Origin: Lachnospiraceae bacterium
GTDB lineage: Bacteria; Bacillota; Clostridia; Lachnospirales; Lachnospiraceae
Assembly: GCA_900768755.1 (NCBI GenBank)
Contig: CAAGDV010000001.1
Location: 62,001 to 126,000, forward strand
Direction of reading: 5' to 3'
DNA: 64,000 nucleotides
The translations under genes were made by a program, and so were the position numbers. Shown piece by piece: positions 53,597-62,212 of this stretch (positions are counted from its first letter, which is position 1; every line of letters starts with the position of its first letter). Below the pieces are notes generated by a model. It made no database searches. It had not been told where the DNA came from and saw only the letters and a list, made by a program, of their open reading frames with translations.

Positions 53597-56500
53597 ATGA
53601 CAACAAAGCCGCAGAAAGTAACGAAATTTTTCCATTTATTAAGAAATGTTATGCTGATAATAGGATGTTTATATATAGCATTCTTCGCGGTGCTTATCTG
53701 TCTTTCCGATGACACAGACCAGCTCGGCGGCTGGTGCGAGGAATATCCCGGCACCTGGGTTGCCGTACTGCCGGACGGCACCGCCACTGATATCACTCTT
53801 CCGGTGGATATAGGTTTAGGCATCGGACAGCCGGTATCGTACACCACCGTGTTGCCGGATTCTTTTCCTTCGGATACCGTTATTACCATTCGAATCGGAA
53901 GACCGGTGACGGTTTCTATCGACGGCGTCAAACGTTACGAATTTACCGAGGATTACTTTCCCCTGCCCGGCGGTTCCGTCAAAGTGCATTTAGCCCTTCT
54001 GGCGCTTACTCCCGAGGACGCGGGAAAAGACTTGACCCTTCTCTACGACAACCCGAATGAAGACAACGGTTCCATGGCAGAGATTTACTGGGGCAATTCA
54101 TTTGGTATCTGGAAGCATTTACTTCGTCAACACGGTCTGAAATTCTCAGCCGCGTTTCTTCTTCTGGCGTTCTGCCTCGCTGCGATTATGTACGGAGTTT
54201 ACATTCAGGCGCGTTACAAAACCGGTATGCCAATTGTCTATCTCAGCATCGGCGTTTTTCTCATTAGTGCATGGTCGATTTTTGACAATTTTCTTTTCCA
54301 GTTCATCTGGCGAGATGCGTACCTCGACGGAATAATGGGATATCTGACGATAATGATTGCGCCGTACCCGTTTATATATTTCCTCGACTCCATGCAGAAC
54401 CACCGCTACCAGCGGCTTTTTTCCATCTGCACGGCGGCAATTATTCTGAACCTCGTAATCTGTAGCACATTGCATTTTACCGAGACCGTAAATTTCTTTG
54501 ACAATACGCTTTTCATGAATATCTGCCTCGCGATTGTGGTGTGCTGTATTTTCGGAACGATTTTTCGGGACCTCATTAAGAAGAAGGCAAAAGACTACAT
54601 CTATGTTGCCGTCGGACACATGGGACTTGCAGTCTTTGCGCTGTTGGAAATTATCCAGATTAGCTTAACCGAGACACATGTTTTCGATACGATGCTGTTG
54701 ATTTCCGGCCTGTATTTTCTGCTTTTGCTCAGTTTTGTCCAGGTGCTGCAGCAGTCAAAGGAGGCCCGTCGCAAAATGGAGGATGCGCTCCGTTCCAACA
54801 CGTTCAAAAGCAATTTTCTTGCCAATATGAGCCACGAGATACGCACCCCCATCAACGCAATTATGGGCATGGATGATATGATTCTTCGGGAAAAAATTAA
54901 CGACAATGTGCGTGAGTACGCCGGCAACATCCAGAACGCCAGCGCCACGCTTCTTTCGATAATCAACGAGATACTTGACTTCTCAAAGATTGAGTCAGGC
55001 AAAATGGAACTTCTTTCCGTTCCGTACTCGCTCTCAAGTGTCATCAATGATGTTGTCACGATGATTAAAGTCCAGGCTGCCCAAAAACATCTTGAATTTG
55101 TTCTGGACATATCTCCGAACATTCCCGACAACCTCAAGGGCGACCCCACAAAGCTCCGACAGATTATGATTAATCTTTTGAACAACGCCTGCAAATACAC
55201 TGACAAGGGAAGCATAAAGCTTGAGATGGGTTTTGAACGTCGGGACGATAACATTGAGATTCAAATTACTGTTAGCGATACGGGCATCGGTATCTCCGAG
55301 GAAAATCTGCCAAAACTTTTTCAGAAGTTTGAGCGTATCGACGAGATGCACAACTACAATGTGGAAGGAACAGGGCTCGGACTTTCGATTACCGCGCGTT
55401 TCGTCAATATGATGCACGGAACAATAGATGTCAAGAGCGAGGTTGACCACGGAACCACCTTCTGGGTAACAATAACACAGGAGGTTCTCTCCGAGGAAGT
55501 TATCAACTCTCCGGAGTTTTTTGGCAAAACCATTGTTCCGAAGGCAATTGACCACGAGTTCACCTCATTCACCGCACCCGATGCAAGAATTCTTGTTGTC
55601 GATGACAACCAGATGAACCTTGCCGTTGCCAAAGGACTTTTGAAGCAGACCGAGATGCACATAGACACCTGCCTAAGCGGCGAAGAGATGCTCCAAAGAG
55701 TAGTCAACACTTACTATGATGTTATTCTTCTTGACCACATGATGCCCGACATGGACGGAATTGAAGCGCTCCACCGCTCACGCACACTCACGAACAGCCT
55801 GTGCCTTTCCACTCCGGTCATTGCCATGACTGCCAACGCAATCAGCGGTGTCAGGGAAAAATATATCGCCGAAGGTTTTACCGATTACATCAGTAAACCC
55901 GTGCGCGGACGCGAGCTCGAGGAGATGGTTCTCAAATACCTCCCCTCCGATGTTATCCGCCCGCCCAAAGCAATGGACATCACCAAAGTCACCACCTCAG
56001 AAATTCCTGCTCCGGAGGAGTTCGACTTCAAATATGCAATTTCCCTTACGGGCAGCGAGACAATCCTCCGTGAGACGCTTTTGGATTTTTCTGATTTCCT
56101 CAGCGATTTGACCGAACGTCTCAACAAAGATTTCGTCCGCCTTCCCGAAGAGGACGCCCTGCATAACTATCAGATTAAGGTTCACTCCTTAAAGAGCAGC
56201 GCCGCAACCGTCGGCGCACTCCTTCTGTCCAAAACTGCAAGGCTTCTCGAGGTTTCCGCAATCGAAAAGAATGTTGACAAAATACGGGTGCTCCACCCCA
56301 TCCTCTGCGAGGAGATTGCCAAACATTACGAGAGGGTGCTCTCTCTTTTCCCCGCTAAGAACGCAGACGTCGAACTTACCGACGCGCCAAAAGACCTCGC
56401 CGACACCTTTGCTATGCTCAAAGATGCACTTGACGCTTTTGACTATGATACGGCAGACCGAATCTGCGAAGAGCTGTCGGGCTACCGCTTCCCGGACGGA

Positions 56501-56599
56501 GTTTCGCAGTTAATCAGCGCCCTGCTCGAACAGATCAGCGAGTTTGAGCGCGAAAACGCAATCTCCACCATCGATGAAATACTTAAGAAGTACCAATAA
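53597..56599 (+). CDS. Hybrid sensor histidine kinase with 7TM sensor, receiver and HPt domains
   Basis: 1000 residues from the ATG at 53597 (GGAG eight bases upstream; an earlier in-frame start lies before the phosphorylase terminator and is rejected). Order: membrane helix ~18-40, extracellular beta domain ~45-185, seven-helix block ~190-390 (7TMR-DISM-like), HisKA with His413 in NMSHEIRTP, HATPase with DTGIGIS and GTGLGLS, receiver with Asp713 in ILLDHMMPDMDG, and a C-terminal HPt with His863 in KVHSLKSSAA. No partner regulator is encoded next to it; signal and output are unknown. Confidence 0.93.
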   Translation: MTTKPQKVTKFFHLLRNVMLIIGCLYIAFFAVLICLSDDTDQLGGWCEEYPGTWVAVLPDGTATDITLPVDIGLGIGQPVSYTTVLPDSFPSDTVITIRIGRPVTVSIDGVKRYEFTEDYFPLPGGSVKVHLALLALTPEDAGKDLTLLYDNPNEDNGSMAEIYWGNSFGIWKHLLRQHGLKFSAAFLLLAFCLAAIMYGVYIQARYKTGMPIVYLSIGVFLISAWSIFDNFLFQFIWRDAYLDGIMGYLTIMIAPYPFIYFLDSMQNHRYQRLFSICTAAIILNLVICSTLHFTETVNFFDNTLFMNICLAIVVCCIFGTIFRDLIKKKAKDYIYVAVGHMGLAVFALLEIIQISLTETHVFDTMLLISGLYFLLLLSFVQVLQQSKEARRKMEDALRSNTFKSNFLANMSHEIRTPINAIMGMDDMILREKINDNVREYAGNIQNASATLLSIINEILDFSKIESGKMELLSVPYSLSSVINDVVTMIKVQAAQKHLEFVLDISPNIPDNLKGDPTKLRQIMINLLNNACKYTDKGSIKLEMGFERRDDNIEIQITVSDTGIGISEENLPKLFQKFERIDEMHNYNVEGTGLGLSITARFVNMMHGTIDVKSEVDHGTTFWVTITQEVLSEEVINSPEFFGKTIVPKAIDHEFTSFTAPDARILVVDDNQMNLAVAKGLLKQTEMHIDTCLSGEEMLQRVVNTYYDVILLDHMMPDMDGIEALHRSRTLTNSLCLSTPVIAMTANAISGVREKYIAEGFTDYISKPVRGRELEEMVLKYLPSDVIRPPKAMDITKVTTSEIPAPEEFDFKYAISLTGSETILRETLLDFSDFLSDLTERLNKDFVRLPEEDALHNYQIKVHSLKSSAATVGALLLSKTARLLEVSAIEKNVDKIRVLHPILCEEIAKHYERVLSLFPAKNADVELTDAPKDLADTFAMLKDALDAFDYDTADRICEELSGYRFPDGVSQLISALLEQISEFERENAISTIDEILKKYQ

Positions 56600-56654
56600 T
56601 TTTATAATAAACGCACTGCACGACCCCGCGTCTGTTTTGGGGGAATCCGCAATA

Positions 56655-56692
56655 GAAAAAACCTTCCGACCATATAGCCGGAAGGTTTTGTT
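56655..56692. terminator. Bidirectional terminator between the hybrid kinase and rpsR
   Basis: AACCTTCCG/CGGAAGGTT stem with runs of A before and T after it, usable on both strands. Confidence 0.85.
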
Positions 56693-56705
56693 TTAGTTCT
56701 GCAAA

Positions 56706-56969
56706 TTAATCCAATGAGTATGGCAGAAGAGCGATATGTCTTGCTCTCTTAACTGCAACCGTAAGAGCTCTCTGATGCTTAGCGCATGTTCCGGTAATTC
56801 TTCTGGGAAGAATCTTACCCCTCTCAGATACATATCTCTTTAATTTATTGACATCCTTGTAATCGATAACATTGTTGGTATCGCTACAGAATACACATAC
56901 TTTCTTTCTTCTGCGGCCCATTCTCTTCTTCATAGAAGAATCGCCTTTGCCTTCTCTCTGATTAGCCAT
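56706..56969 (-). CDS. rpsR: 30S ribosomal protein S18
   Basis: 87 residues; RRRKKVCVFCSDTNNVIDYKDVNKLKRYVSERGKI and RITGTCAKHQRALTVAVKRARHIALLPY are diagnostic. The CxxC and later Cys suggest the zinc-type S18. N-terminal extension of about 12 residues relative to the core. AAGGAGGT ribosome site. Confidence 0.98.
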   Translation of the reverse strand: MANQREGKGDSSMKKRMGRRRKKVCVFCSDTNNVIDYKDVNKLKRYVSERGKILPRRITGTCAKHQRALTVAVKRARHIALLPYSLD

Positions 56970-56994
56970 TATAATACCTCCTTACAATACTATG

Positions 56995-57435
56995 TTAAAA
57001 AGGCAAACCTTCATCCTCGACGCCATCAGGTATGTTCATAAATCCATCACCTGCTGCGGCACCCGGAGTAGGTCTCCCTGCTGCTGCGGCAAAACCATTG
57101 TCGCCTGAAGCAGCCTTGCTCTCTGCAAATTCCTGGTCCTCAACAACAACATCTGTTGTGTAAACCTTATTGCCATCCTTATTCACATAGCTTCCTGTCT
57201 GGATTCTTCCTGACACAACAATCTTGGTGCCCTGCTTAAAATACTTCTCTGCAAACTCTGCTGCCTTATCAAAAGCAACACAGGATATGAAATCGGCAGT
57301 GCCCTCGCCTTCATTGCTGCGTCTCCTTCTGTCGACTGCTAATGTGTATCTGGCAATTGTCATAGATCTCTCGCCCGTAGAATAACGAACCTCCGGATCT
57401 CTTGTAAGTCTTCCCATTAAGATAACTTTATTCAT
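56995..57435 (-). CDS. ssb: Single-stranded DNA-binding protein
   Basis: 146 residues. OB-fold MNKVILMGRLTRDPEVRYS and the acidic C-terminal tip DEGLPF that recruits repair proteins. Lies in the conserved rpsF-ssb-rpsR order. Confidence 0.98.
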   Translation of the reverse strand: MNKVILMGRLTRDPEVRYSTGERSMTIARYTLAVDRRRRSNEGEGTADFISCVAFDKAAEFAEKYFKQGTKIVVSGRIQTGSYVNKDGNKVYTTDVVVEDQEFAESKAASGDNGFAAAAGRPTPGAAAGDGFMNIPDGVEDEGLPF

Positions 57436-57485
57436 ACTGTTCCTCCATATCTACGGCCACGGCCGCTGCCGTACCGTCCAAGGGG

Positions 57486-57773
57486 TTATTCCTCTACCTT
57501 AACGCATAAGTATCTGAGAACGTTGTCCATGATACGCATCTGAGCTTCAAGCTCTGCAGGAGCAGTTGCCTCTGCGTCGAACTGAATGAAGTAATAGAAA
57601 CCGTCATTCATCTTCTGAATCTCATAAGCAAGTCTCTTCTTGCCCTGCTCTTCAACGTTGGTAATGTTACCGCCGAAACGAACGATGAGATTCTTTACTT
57701 TCTCAACAACAGCTGCTCTTACATCGTCCTCAACCATAGCGTTAACAACGACTACTAATTCGTATTTGTTCAT
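57486..57773 (-). CDS. rpsF: 30S ribosomal protein S6
   Basis: 95 residues from the ATG at 57773 behind AGGAGG (an upstream ATG at 57821 is rejected). MNKYELVVVVNAM and RLAYEIQKMNDGFYYFIQFDA are S6 motifs. The leader contains a GCTCCCA/TGTGGGGGC hairpin (about 57794-57815) just before the ribosome site, a plausible place for S6:S18 feedback, but I cannot confirm the known S6:S18 RNA motif. Confidence 0.97.
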   Translation of the reverse strand: MNKYELVVVVNAMVEDDVRAAVVEKVKNLIVRFGGNITNVEEQGKKRLAYEIQKMNDGFYYFIQFDAEATAPAELEAQMRIMDNVLRYLCVKVEE

Positions 57774-57860
57774 GCTGTACCTCCTTCTGGTCTTATGGCC
57801 CCCACAAAAATATGGGAGCAAGGAATATAATTATATATCACGAGGTTATATAATATCATA

Positions 57861-58058
57861 TCAGAAACTGTTTTGCAAGGGATTTCTATTTTTTTGGCGG
57901 CAATTTTTTTCCACGATTTTTCTCGAAATCATAATCTGGTGCCCGCATCCCACGCATTTGAGACGGAAATCCGCCCCGACGCGCAGAATCTCCCACTCCC
58001 GGCTGCCACACGGATGAGGTTTCTTAAGCTGAATTATTTCGCCCACTTCAAATTCCAT
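57861..58058 (-). CDS. DUF951 family small protein
   Basis: 65 residues from the ATG at 58058 (GGAG ten bases upstream). FEVGEIIQLKKPHPCGSREWEILRVGADFRLKCVGCGHQIMI is the DUF951 signature, with CxxC/His suggesting metal binding or an OB-like fold. Common near rpsF in Clostridia; function unknown. Confidence 0.92.
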   Translation of the reverse strand: MEFEVGEIIQLKKPHPCGSREWEILRVGADFRLKCVGCGHQIMISRKIVEKNCRQKNRNPLQNSF

Positions 58059-58081
58059 AAATATATATCTCCTTAGCAATG

Positions 58082-58115
58082 AAAAAAGCTCACAAGCATA
58101 AACTTATGAGCTCTT
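58082..58115 (-). terminator. Terminator after tRNA-Cys
   Basis: Minus strand AGCTCATAAG/CTTGTGAGCT stem followed by a T run. Confidence 0.82.
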
Positions 58116-58121
58116 AAACAA

Positions 58122-58192
58122 AGGCGAGTGCCGGATTTGAACCGGCGATCAAGGTGTTGCAGACCTACGCCTTACCACTTGGCTAACTCGCC
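58122..58192 (-). tRNA. tRNA-Cys (anticodon GCA)
   Basis: 71 bases on the minus strand. Acceptor GGCGAGT/ACTCGCC, D arm AGCCAAGTGGTAAGGC, anticodon loop TCTGCAA and T loop GGTTCAAATCC fold into a cloverleaf. Discriminator U as expected for Cys. The 3' CCA is not encoded. Confidence 0.95.
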
Positions 58193-58238
58193 GCATGCCT
58201 CAACAGCTTTTTTATTATATCAGTTGCTAAAAGCTTCG

Positions 58239-58925
58239 TCAAGACATTATTTTAAAAACTTTTACAAAGGCGTGCAGAAGAAGATTTCTGTCGTACAAAA
58301 ATTTCAAAAACACATTGTTGTTGATGTCGTTGCTCACCACAGCGTTCAACTGCGTATTGCCGATACTTGTAAATACAATCATAAGCACCCACACGATAAG
58401 CAGTCCCATAACCGCGCCGATAATTCCTCCGGCGAGCCGGTTAACCTGCTTAAGAACCGGCAGCCTGCTCACAATATTGAGCACGCCGTAAAGAACAAAT
58501 ATAAGAATGCATATAACGATAAACACTGCCACATACACGATAGCCGAAAATATTGTGCGCGAAATCACATCCACCACATAATTATTATATGCTTCATATC
58601 CCTTGTTGATATACTCCTGCGCCTTGTCGGCAATATTATCTTTTATCGCCTTGGGCAGAAGTATCGTCTCGTCGTCAATGTCAATCGGGTCATTTCCGAT
58701 AATATTTTTGTCGCTAAGGTACTGCTGCGTCTTTTCCCTTACCGCCTCGTCCGCTTCTGTTCCTGAAGCAATCGCCGTGCAGGCATGAGGCGCAATAAAT
58801 GATGTCAAAATAACTATCGCCAACACCGACAACGCAGAAAAAGCCATCTTAACAAGACCTTTGCGCGCGCCGATAAAAGTAAGCACGACCATTATTGAAA
58901 TTACAGCAATCAGCGTCCAGTTCAT
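58239..58925 (-). CDS. CvpA family membrane protein
   Basis: 228 residues. N-terminal helix pair, MVVLTFIGARKGLVKMAFSALSVLAIVI, and later helices ending VNRLAGGIIGAVMGLLIVW are the CvpA/colicin V production pattern. Role in most bacteria unknown. Sits three bases after the DUF5711 gene. Confidence 0.88.
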   Translation of the reverse strand: MNWTLIAVISIMVVLTFIGARKGLVKMAFSALSVLAIVILTSFIAPHACTAIASGTEADEAVREKTQQYLSDKNIIGNDPIDIDDETILLPKAIKDNIADKAQEYINKGYEAYNNYVVDVISRTIFSAIVYVAVFIVICILIFVLYGVLNIVSRLPVLKQVNRLAGGIIGAVMGLLIVWVLMIVFTSIGNTQLNAVVSNDINNNVFLKFLYDRNLLLHAFVKVFKIMS

Positions 58926-58928
58926 AAT

Positions 58929-60107
58929 CTAATCACCACGCTTCATTTTAATTCTTTCTATCATATTTCTGCTCACCAGCAGATATTCATCATTGCCTGA
59001 AAGAGAATACATCCGGGAAGCTCCGTCACTAATCTCCCCACGATAAAGCACTTTGCCCGACATCGAAACCAGGCACGCTTCATTTTCCCCGTACATAACA
59101 AATCCGTCTTCGCAAAGCTCGTATCTGTTATATCCCTCCTCGGTGGAAGCCTCATACTTTCTGTTGCCGTTGAGGTCAAATATCTGTATGCGCTCCGCCT
59201 GCTCCTCCGTCTCAACGATAAGTCCGACATATGCCTCGGAAGTAAATACCTGCTTAATTGTTCCGCTCACCGAAACATCCGTTATGAGTTTTGGATATTC
59301 TTTAATCCTAAAAAAACTGACAACGTTCTCGCCCACTGCAACAGCATTACTCTCCGACAAAAACGTAACGCGCGATACCAGCGTGCTTCCGTAGGTATCA
59401 AATCCGGCGACAATTCTTTCGGACTCATTCTGTCCGACCTCATTAAAGCTGTAAAATACGATGCCTGTTGAAATCTCCTGATTGTTGAGTGTGGAATAGG
59501 ACACCATCAGCATCTCTCCGTTGGGCGACACATCCAGGCTTACCGGAACGCCGTCCCCGTCGATGGTGGACTTGATGCTGTATATTTTGCCCCCGGACTT
59601 GTCATACATGGATATGTATGTGGCTCCGGCATCAACAAGCGCCACGCACACAAGCCCCTGCCCGGATACACGCGCGCAGGCAATCGGAAGTGCCGTATTG
59701 ATTGAAGTTATAAATCCTGATTTGTCAAAAAGATAGTAGTCTGTGCCTTTAACATTGGCAATAACCGCATAGTTCCCGCATATATCGATTACCGGATTAT
59801 CCATCCGGTAAGTCTGGTTCCAATACTGCTCTCCCGAATAGCTGACCATTGCAGCTCCGTCGCGGCTGTACCTTAAAAATCCGCCGGCGAAAGGAATATA
59901 AGACGCACTCTCGCTCTCCTGTCGGAGTACACTGTTAAGCGTTACATAGTGTCCGTATCCCGAACGGTACCTCGATACAAGTATGGATACCGTAACCACC
60001 ACAATAACTAAAGCAACCGCAGCAAAAATAGTTCTCGTCCTGAGCCTGTGCTTCTTAATTCTGTCATTATAGTCTTCATTTTCGTTATTCTGAGTCACTT
60101 CCGCCAC
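58929..60107 (-). CDS. DUF5711-like membrane-anchored beta-propeller protein
   Basis: 392 residues. Short cytoplasmic N-terminus, one membrane helix (~27-46), then a large extracytoplasmic domain of repeated beta motifs (GFLRYSRDGAAMVSYSG, GNYAVIANVKGTDYYLFDKSG, DVSPNGEMLMVSYS) like a WD40/YVTN propeller. Matches what I know of DUF5711 in Lachnospiraceae. Binding partner unknown. Confidence 0.78.
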   Translation of the reverse strand: MAEVTQNNENEDYNDRIKKHRLRTRTIFAAVALVIVVVTVSILVSRYRSGYGHYVTLNSVLRQESESASYIPFAGGFLRYSRDGAAMVSYSGEQYWNQTYRMDNPVIDICGNYAVIANVKGTDYYLFDKSGFITSINTALPIACARVSGQGLVCVALVDAGATYISMYDKSGGKIYSIKSTIDGDGVPVSLDVSPNGEMLMVSYSTLNNQEISTGIVFYSFNEVGQNESERIVAGFDTYGSTLVSRVTFLSESNAVAVGENVVSFFRIKEYPKLITDVSVSGTIKQVFTSEAYVGLIVETEEQAERIQIFDLNGNRKYEASTEEGYNRYELCEDGFVMYGENEACLVSMSGKVLYRGEISDGASRMYSLSGNDEYLLVSRNMIERIKMKRGD

Positions 60108-60119
60108 TGCGAATACTCC

Positions 60120-61313
60120 TTACTGTTTGGGAATTTTAAGCTGGGAGCCAATCAAAAGAACCGAATTGGGACCCCAGTTGTTTGCTGTCTTTATCAGGTT
60201 CATATTCTGCTCATTGTATTTTCCGTAATATTTTATACAGAGACTGTAGAGCGAATCACCCTGCTGGACAGTATGAATGACGTACTCTGCCTTGGTCGGC
60301 GGCTCAGTGGTTGCCGGCTCAGTAGGCGGCTCCGTCGTTGGCGGTTCAGTGGTCGCAGGTTCAGTCGGTGTCTCTGTGGTCTCAGTCTCAGTCTCACCAT
60401 CCGGAGCCGAAGTAATGCCGCCCGGACGCGACTCAACTGACACCGAAGGAAGGCTGGCATTCGCCTCCTCTGCCTTCGACGGCTTCTCAATATCCCTCTT
60501 GTCATAATTGTTAATTGCGTTCACGCCTATCACAAGAACGACAATTATAAGCAGCATGCTCAAACCGTAAATTAGTGAAAGATGCGTTCTTACGCTTCTG
60601 CTCACGGATTTGTCGCCTGCCGGTCTCTGCGTCATCTCACGGTATCTGCCGCCTGATTGCTTCTTTGGCACATCACGGTTAGCGGTTCTGTCCGACAAAT
60701 CAATCTGCTCGATTCCGGCATCTCTACCGGGAACGGAATCCTCATGCGTCATCGCATACATCTCAAGATACGCCTGCATTTTATCGTTATGGTCATAATA
60801 CACATCAAAACCACCGACCTTCGAAAGTCCATCCCCGGAACCGGTATAGAATTCTTCCCTGCCACCCGCTCTGTCAACCAGAAGAAGCAGGTCGTTCTCC
60901 TTAGGAAAACTCTCCCTGTGCGCCTCCGAAAGCACGGACATTCCCTCTTCACCGAACACATCAGACACAAAATACCATCCGACGATGTCAAGTCCGGCAA
61001 AATACTGCGCCGTCATTCTCTTCACATAAGGCCAGGTCTCCTGCGTAAATGCAACCTTGTCTGAAAATACGGCCGCATTGGTAACCTCCGCAGCTCCCTT
61101 AACATACACATACACATCTTCGCCCTTGACAATTCTCTCTCCGAGCAGCACTCCGACTGCCCCGAAATCGTCCGCATCAACCTTCATCTCCCGGGCAAAA
61201 GAAAAAGCGTAATCCTCAATATATATTCTGAGTCTGCCGCCATCGTCACCGTAATGTCTCGCGTTGTCCGGCAGGTTCATCTCATCCTTTTTGTTATCAT
61301 ATATCATCTCCAT
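60120..61313 (-). CDS. MPN/JAB-like domain joined through a membrane helix to a LysM domain
   Basis: 397 residues. Residues ~30-175 resemble the JAB1/MPN fold: GAVGVLLGE and GLDIVGWYFVSDVFG align with the JAMM segment, but the metal ligands HxH of GWYHSHP are replaced by Phe-Val-Ser, so it is predicted catalytically dead. One membrane helix at ~245-267, a Thr/Pro/Glu-rich linker (~300-340) and a C-terminal LysM (344-395, IHTVQQGDSLYSLCIKYYG) that binds peptidoglycan. The MPN part would be cytoplasmic. First gene before DUF5711 and cvpA. Confidence 0.75.
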   Translation of the reverse strand: MEMIYDNKKDEMNLPDNARHYGDDGGRLRIYIEDYAFSFAREMKVDADDFGAVGVLLGERIVKGEDVYVYVKGAAEVTNAAVFSDKVAFTQETWPYVKRMTAQYFAGLDIVGWYFVSDVFGEEGMSVLSEAHRESFPKENDLLLLVDRAGGREEFYTGSGDGLSKVGGFDVYYDHNDKMQAYLEMYAMTHEDSVPGRDAGIEQIDLSDRTANRDVPKKQSGGRYREMTQRPAGDKSVSRSVRTHLSLIYGLSMLLIIVVLVIGVNAINNYDKRDIEKPSKAEEANASLPSVSVESRPGGITSAPDGETETETTETPTEPATTEPPTTEPPTEPATTEPPTKAEYVIHTVQQGDSLYSLCIKYYGKYNEQNMNLIKTANNWGPNSVLLIGSQLKIPKQ

Positions 61314-61422
61314 AACCGCACTCCTCCATATATCCTACTATATCATTTTCCTCACCCATCATCAATAATTTTTTTTGTCACATGCGGTCGAAAGCCCGAT
61401 GAATAAACTCGTCCCCGCGTGC

Positions 61423-61453
61423 GTATACTTTACTAGGTACTCCGCAAAAACTT
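61423..61453 (+). promoter_or_regulatory. Sigma-F-like promoter of the yyaC-like gene
   Basis: GTATA (61423-61427), 16 bases, GCAAAAACTT (61444-61453), close to the forespore sigma-F pattern GYWTA / GGNRANANTW, with one -10 mismatch. Confidence 0.5.
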
Positions 61454-61486
61454 TTCGGAAAAATTTTGTGAAAGGATACACTTTTC

Positions 61487-62050
61487 ATGACAGAAACAAT
61501 CCAGAAAACCTCTTATTTTGATGCAGGAAATTTTCGCTCGTCATTCGATTTAAAAGAGGCACTTGTAGAGACCTTAAAAGAACACCACTCGGACGAAAGA
61601 GACATCATCGTACTTTGCATAGGCTCCGACCGCTCCACGGGCGACAGCCTTGGGCCTTTAATCGGCTATAAGCTTGCCAAATACAAAATGACACGGGTGA
61701 CAATCTACGGAACCCTCGACAATCCGGTCCACGCTGCCAACCTGTCAGACCGCCTCGCCGAAATCCGCGCCTCCTTTGACAACCCGTTTATCCTTGCAAT
61801 CGACGCATCCCTCGGCACCAGAGAACATATCGGCTATGTCACCATCTCCGACGGTCCTCTGCGCCCGGGGCTCGGCGTCAAAAAAGAGCTTCCCGATGTC
61901 GGCGACATCCACATAACCGGTATCGTGAATCTCTCGGGCATGATGGAAACCCTCCTCCTTCAGACCACAAGACTCTCAAAGGTCATGCAGCTCGCCGACA
62001 CTATAAGCAAAGCTGTTTTGTACGGCATATCTGAATACCTGGGGCAGTGA
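61487..62050 (+). CDS. YyaC-type sporulation protein (DUF1256, putative protease fold)
   Basis: 187 residues. IIVLCIGSDRSTGDSLGPLIGYKL, YGTLDNPVHA and AIDASLGTREHIGYVTI are the YyaC motifs, with acidic residues placed as in Gpr/HybD-fold proteases. Made in the forespore in Bacillus. The sigma-F-like promoter supports that, and the gene implies a sporulating host. Confidence 0.93.
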   Translation: MTETIQKTSYFDAGNFRSSFDLKEALVETLKEHHSDERDIIVLCIGSDRSTGDSLGPLIGYKLAKYKMTRVTIYGTLDNPVHAANLSDRLAEIRASFDNPFILAIDASLGTREHIGYVTISDGPLRPGLGVKKELPDVGDIHITGIVNLSGMMETLLLQTTRLSKVMQLADTISKAVLYGISEYLGQ

Positions 62051-62104
62051 AGAGCACAAACGTCTGCGCCTACTCTAAAAGGAGGGGAACACCTTGCGGT
62101 CACA

Positions 62105-62206
62105 CAAAAAAGTTCCCTTCGGACTTTTGGCACCGGTACTTTAGCGGCGTATGTACCGCTATGTTCTCAGTAGTAATGAAAACGTCCGAAGGGAACTTTT
62201 TAAGTT
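62105..62206. repeat. Long bidirectional-terminator hairpin, repeat family copy 2
   Basis: Perfect 13-base GTTCCCTTCGGAC/GTCCGAAGGGAAC stem with A and T runs outside, plus GGTAC/GTACC at the tip and the word GCTATGTTCTCA shared with copy 1. Relative to copy 1 the basal pair GC...GC became GT...AC, a compensated change, and the left partner of the middle stem is lost. Again between convergent genes. Confidence 0.78.
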
Positions 62207-62212
62207 AACACT

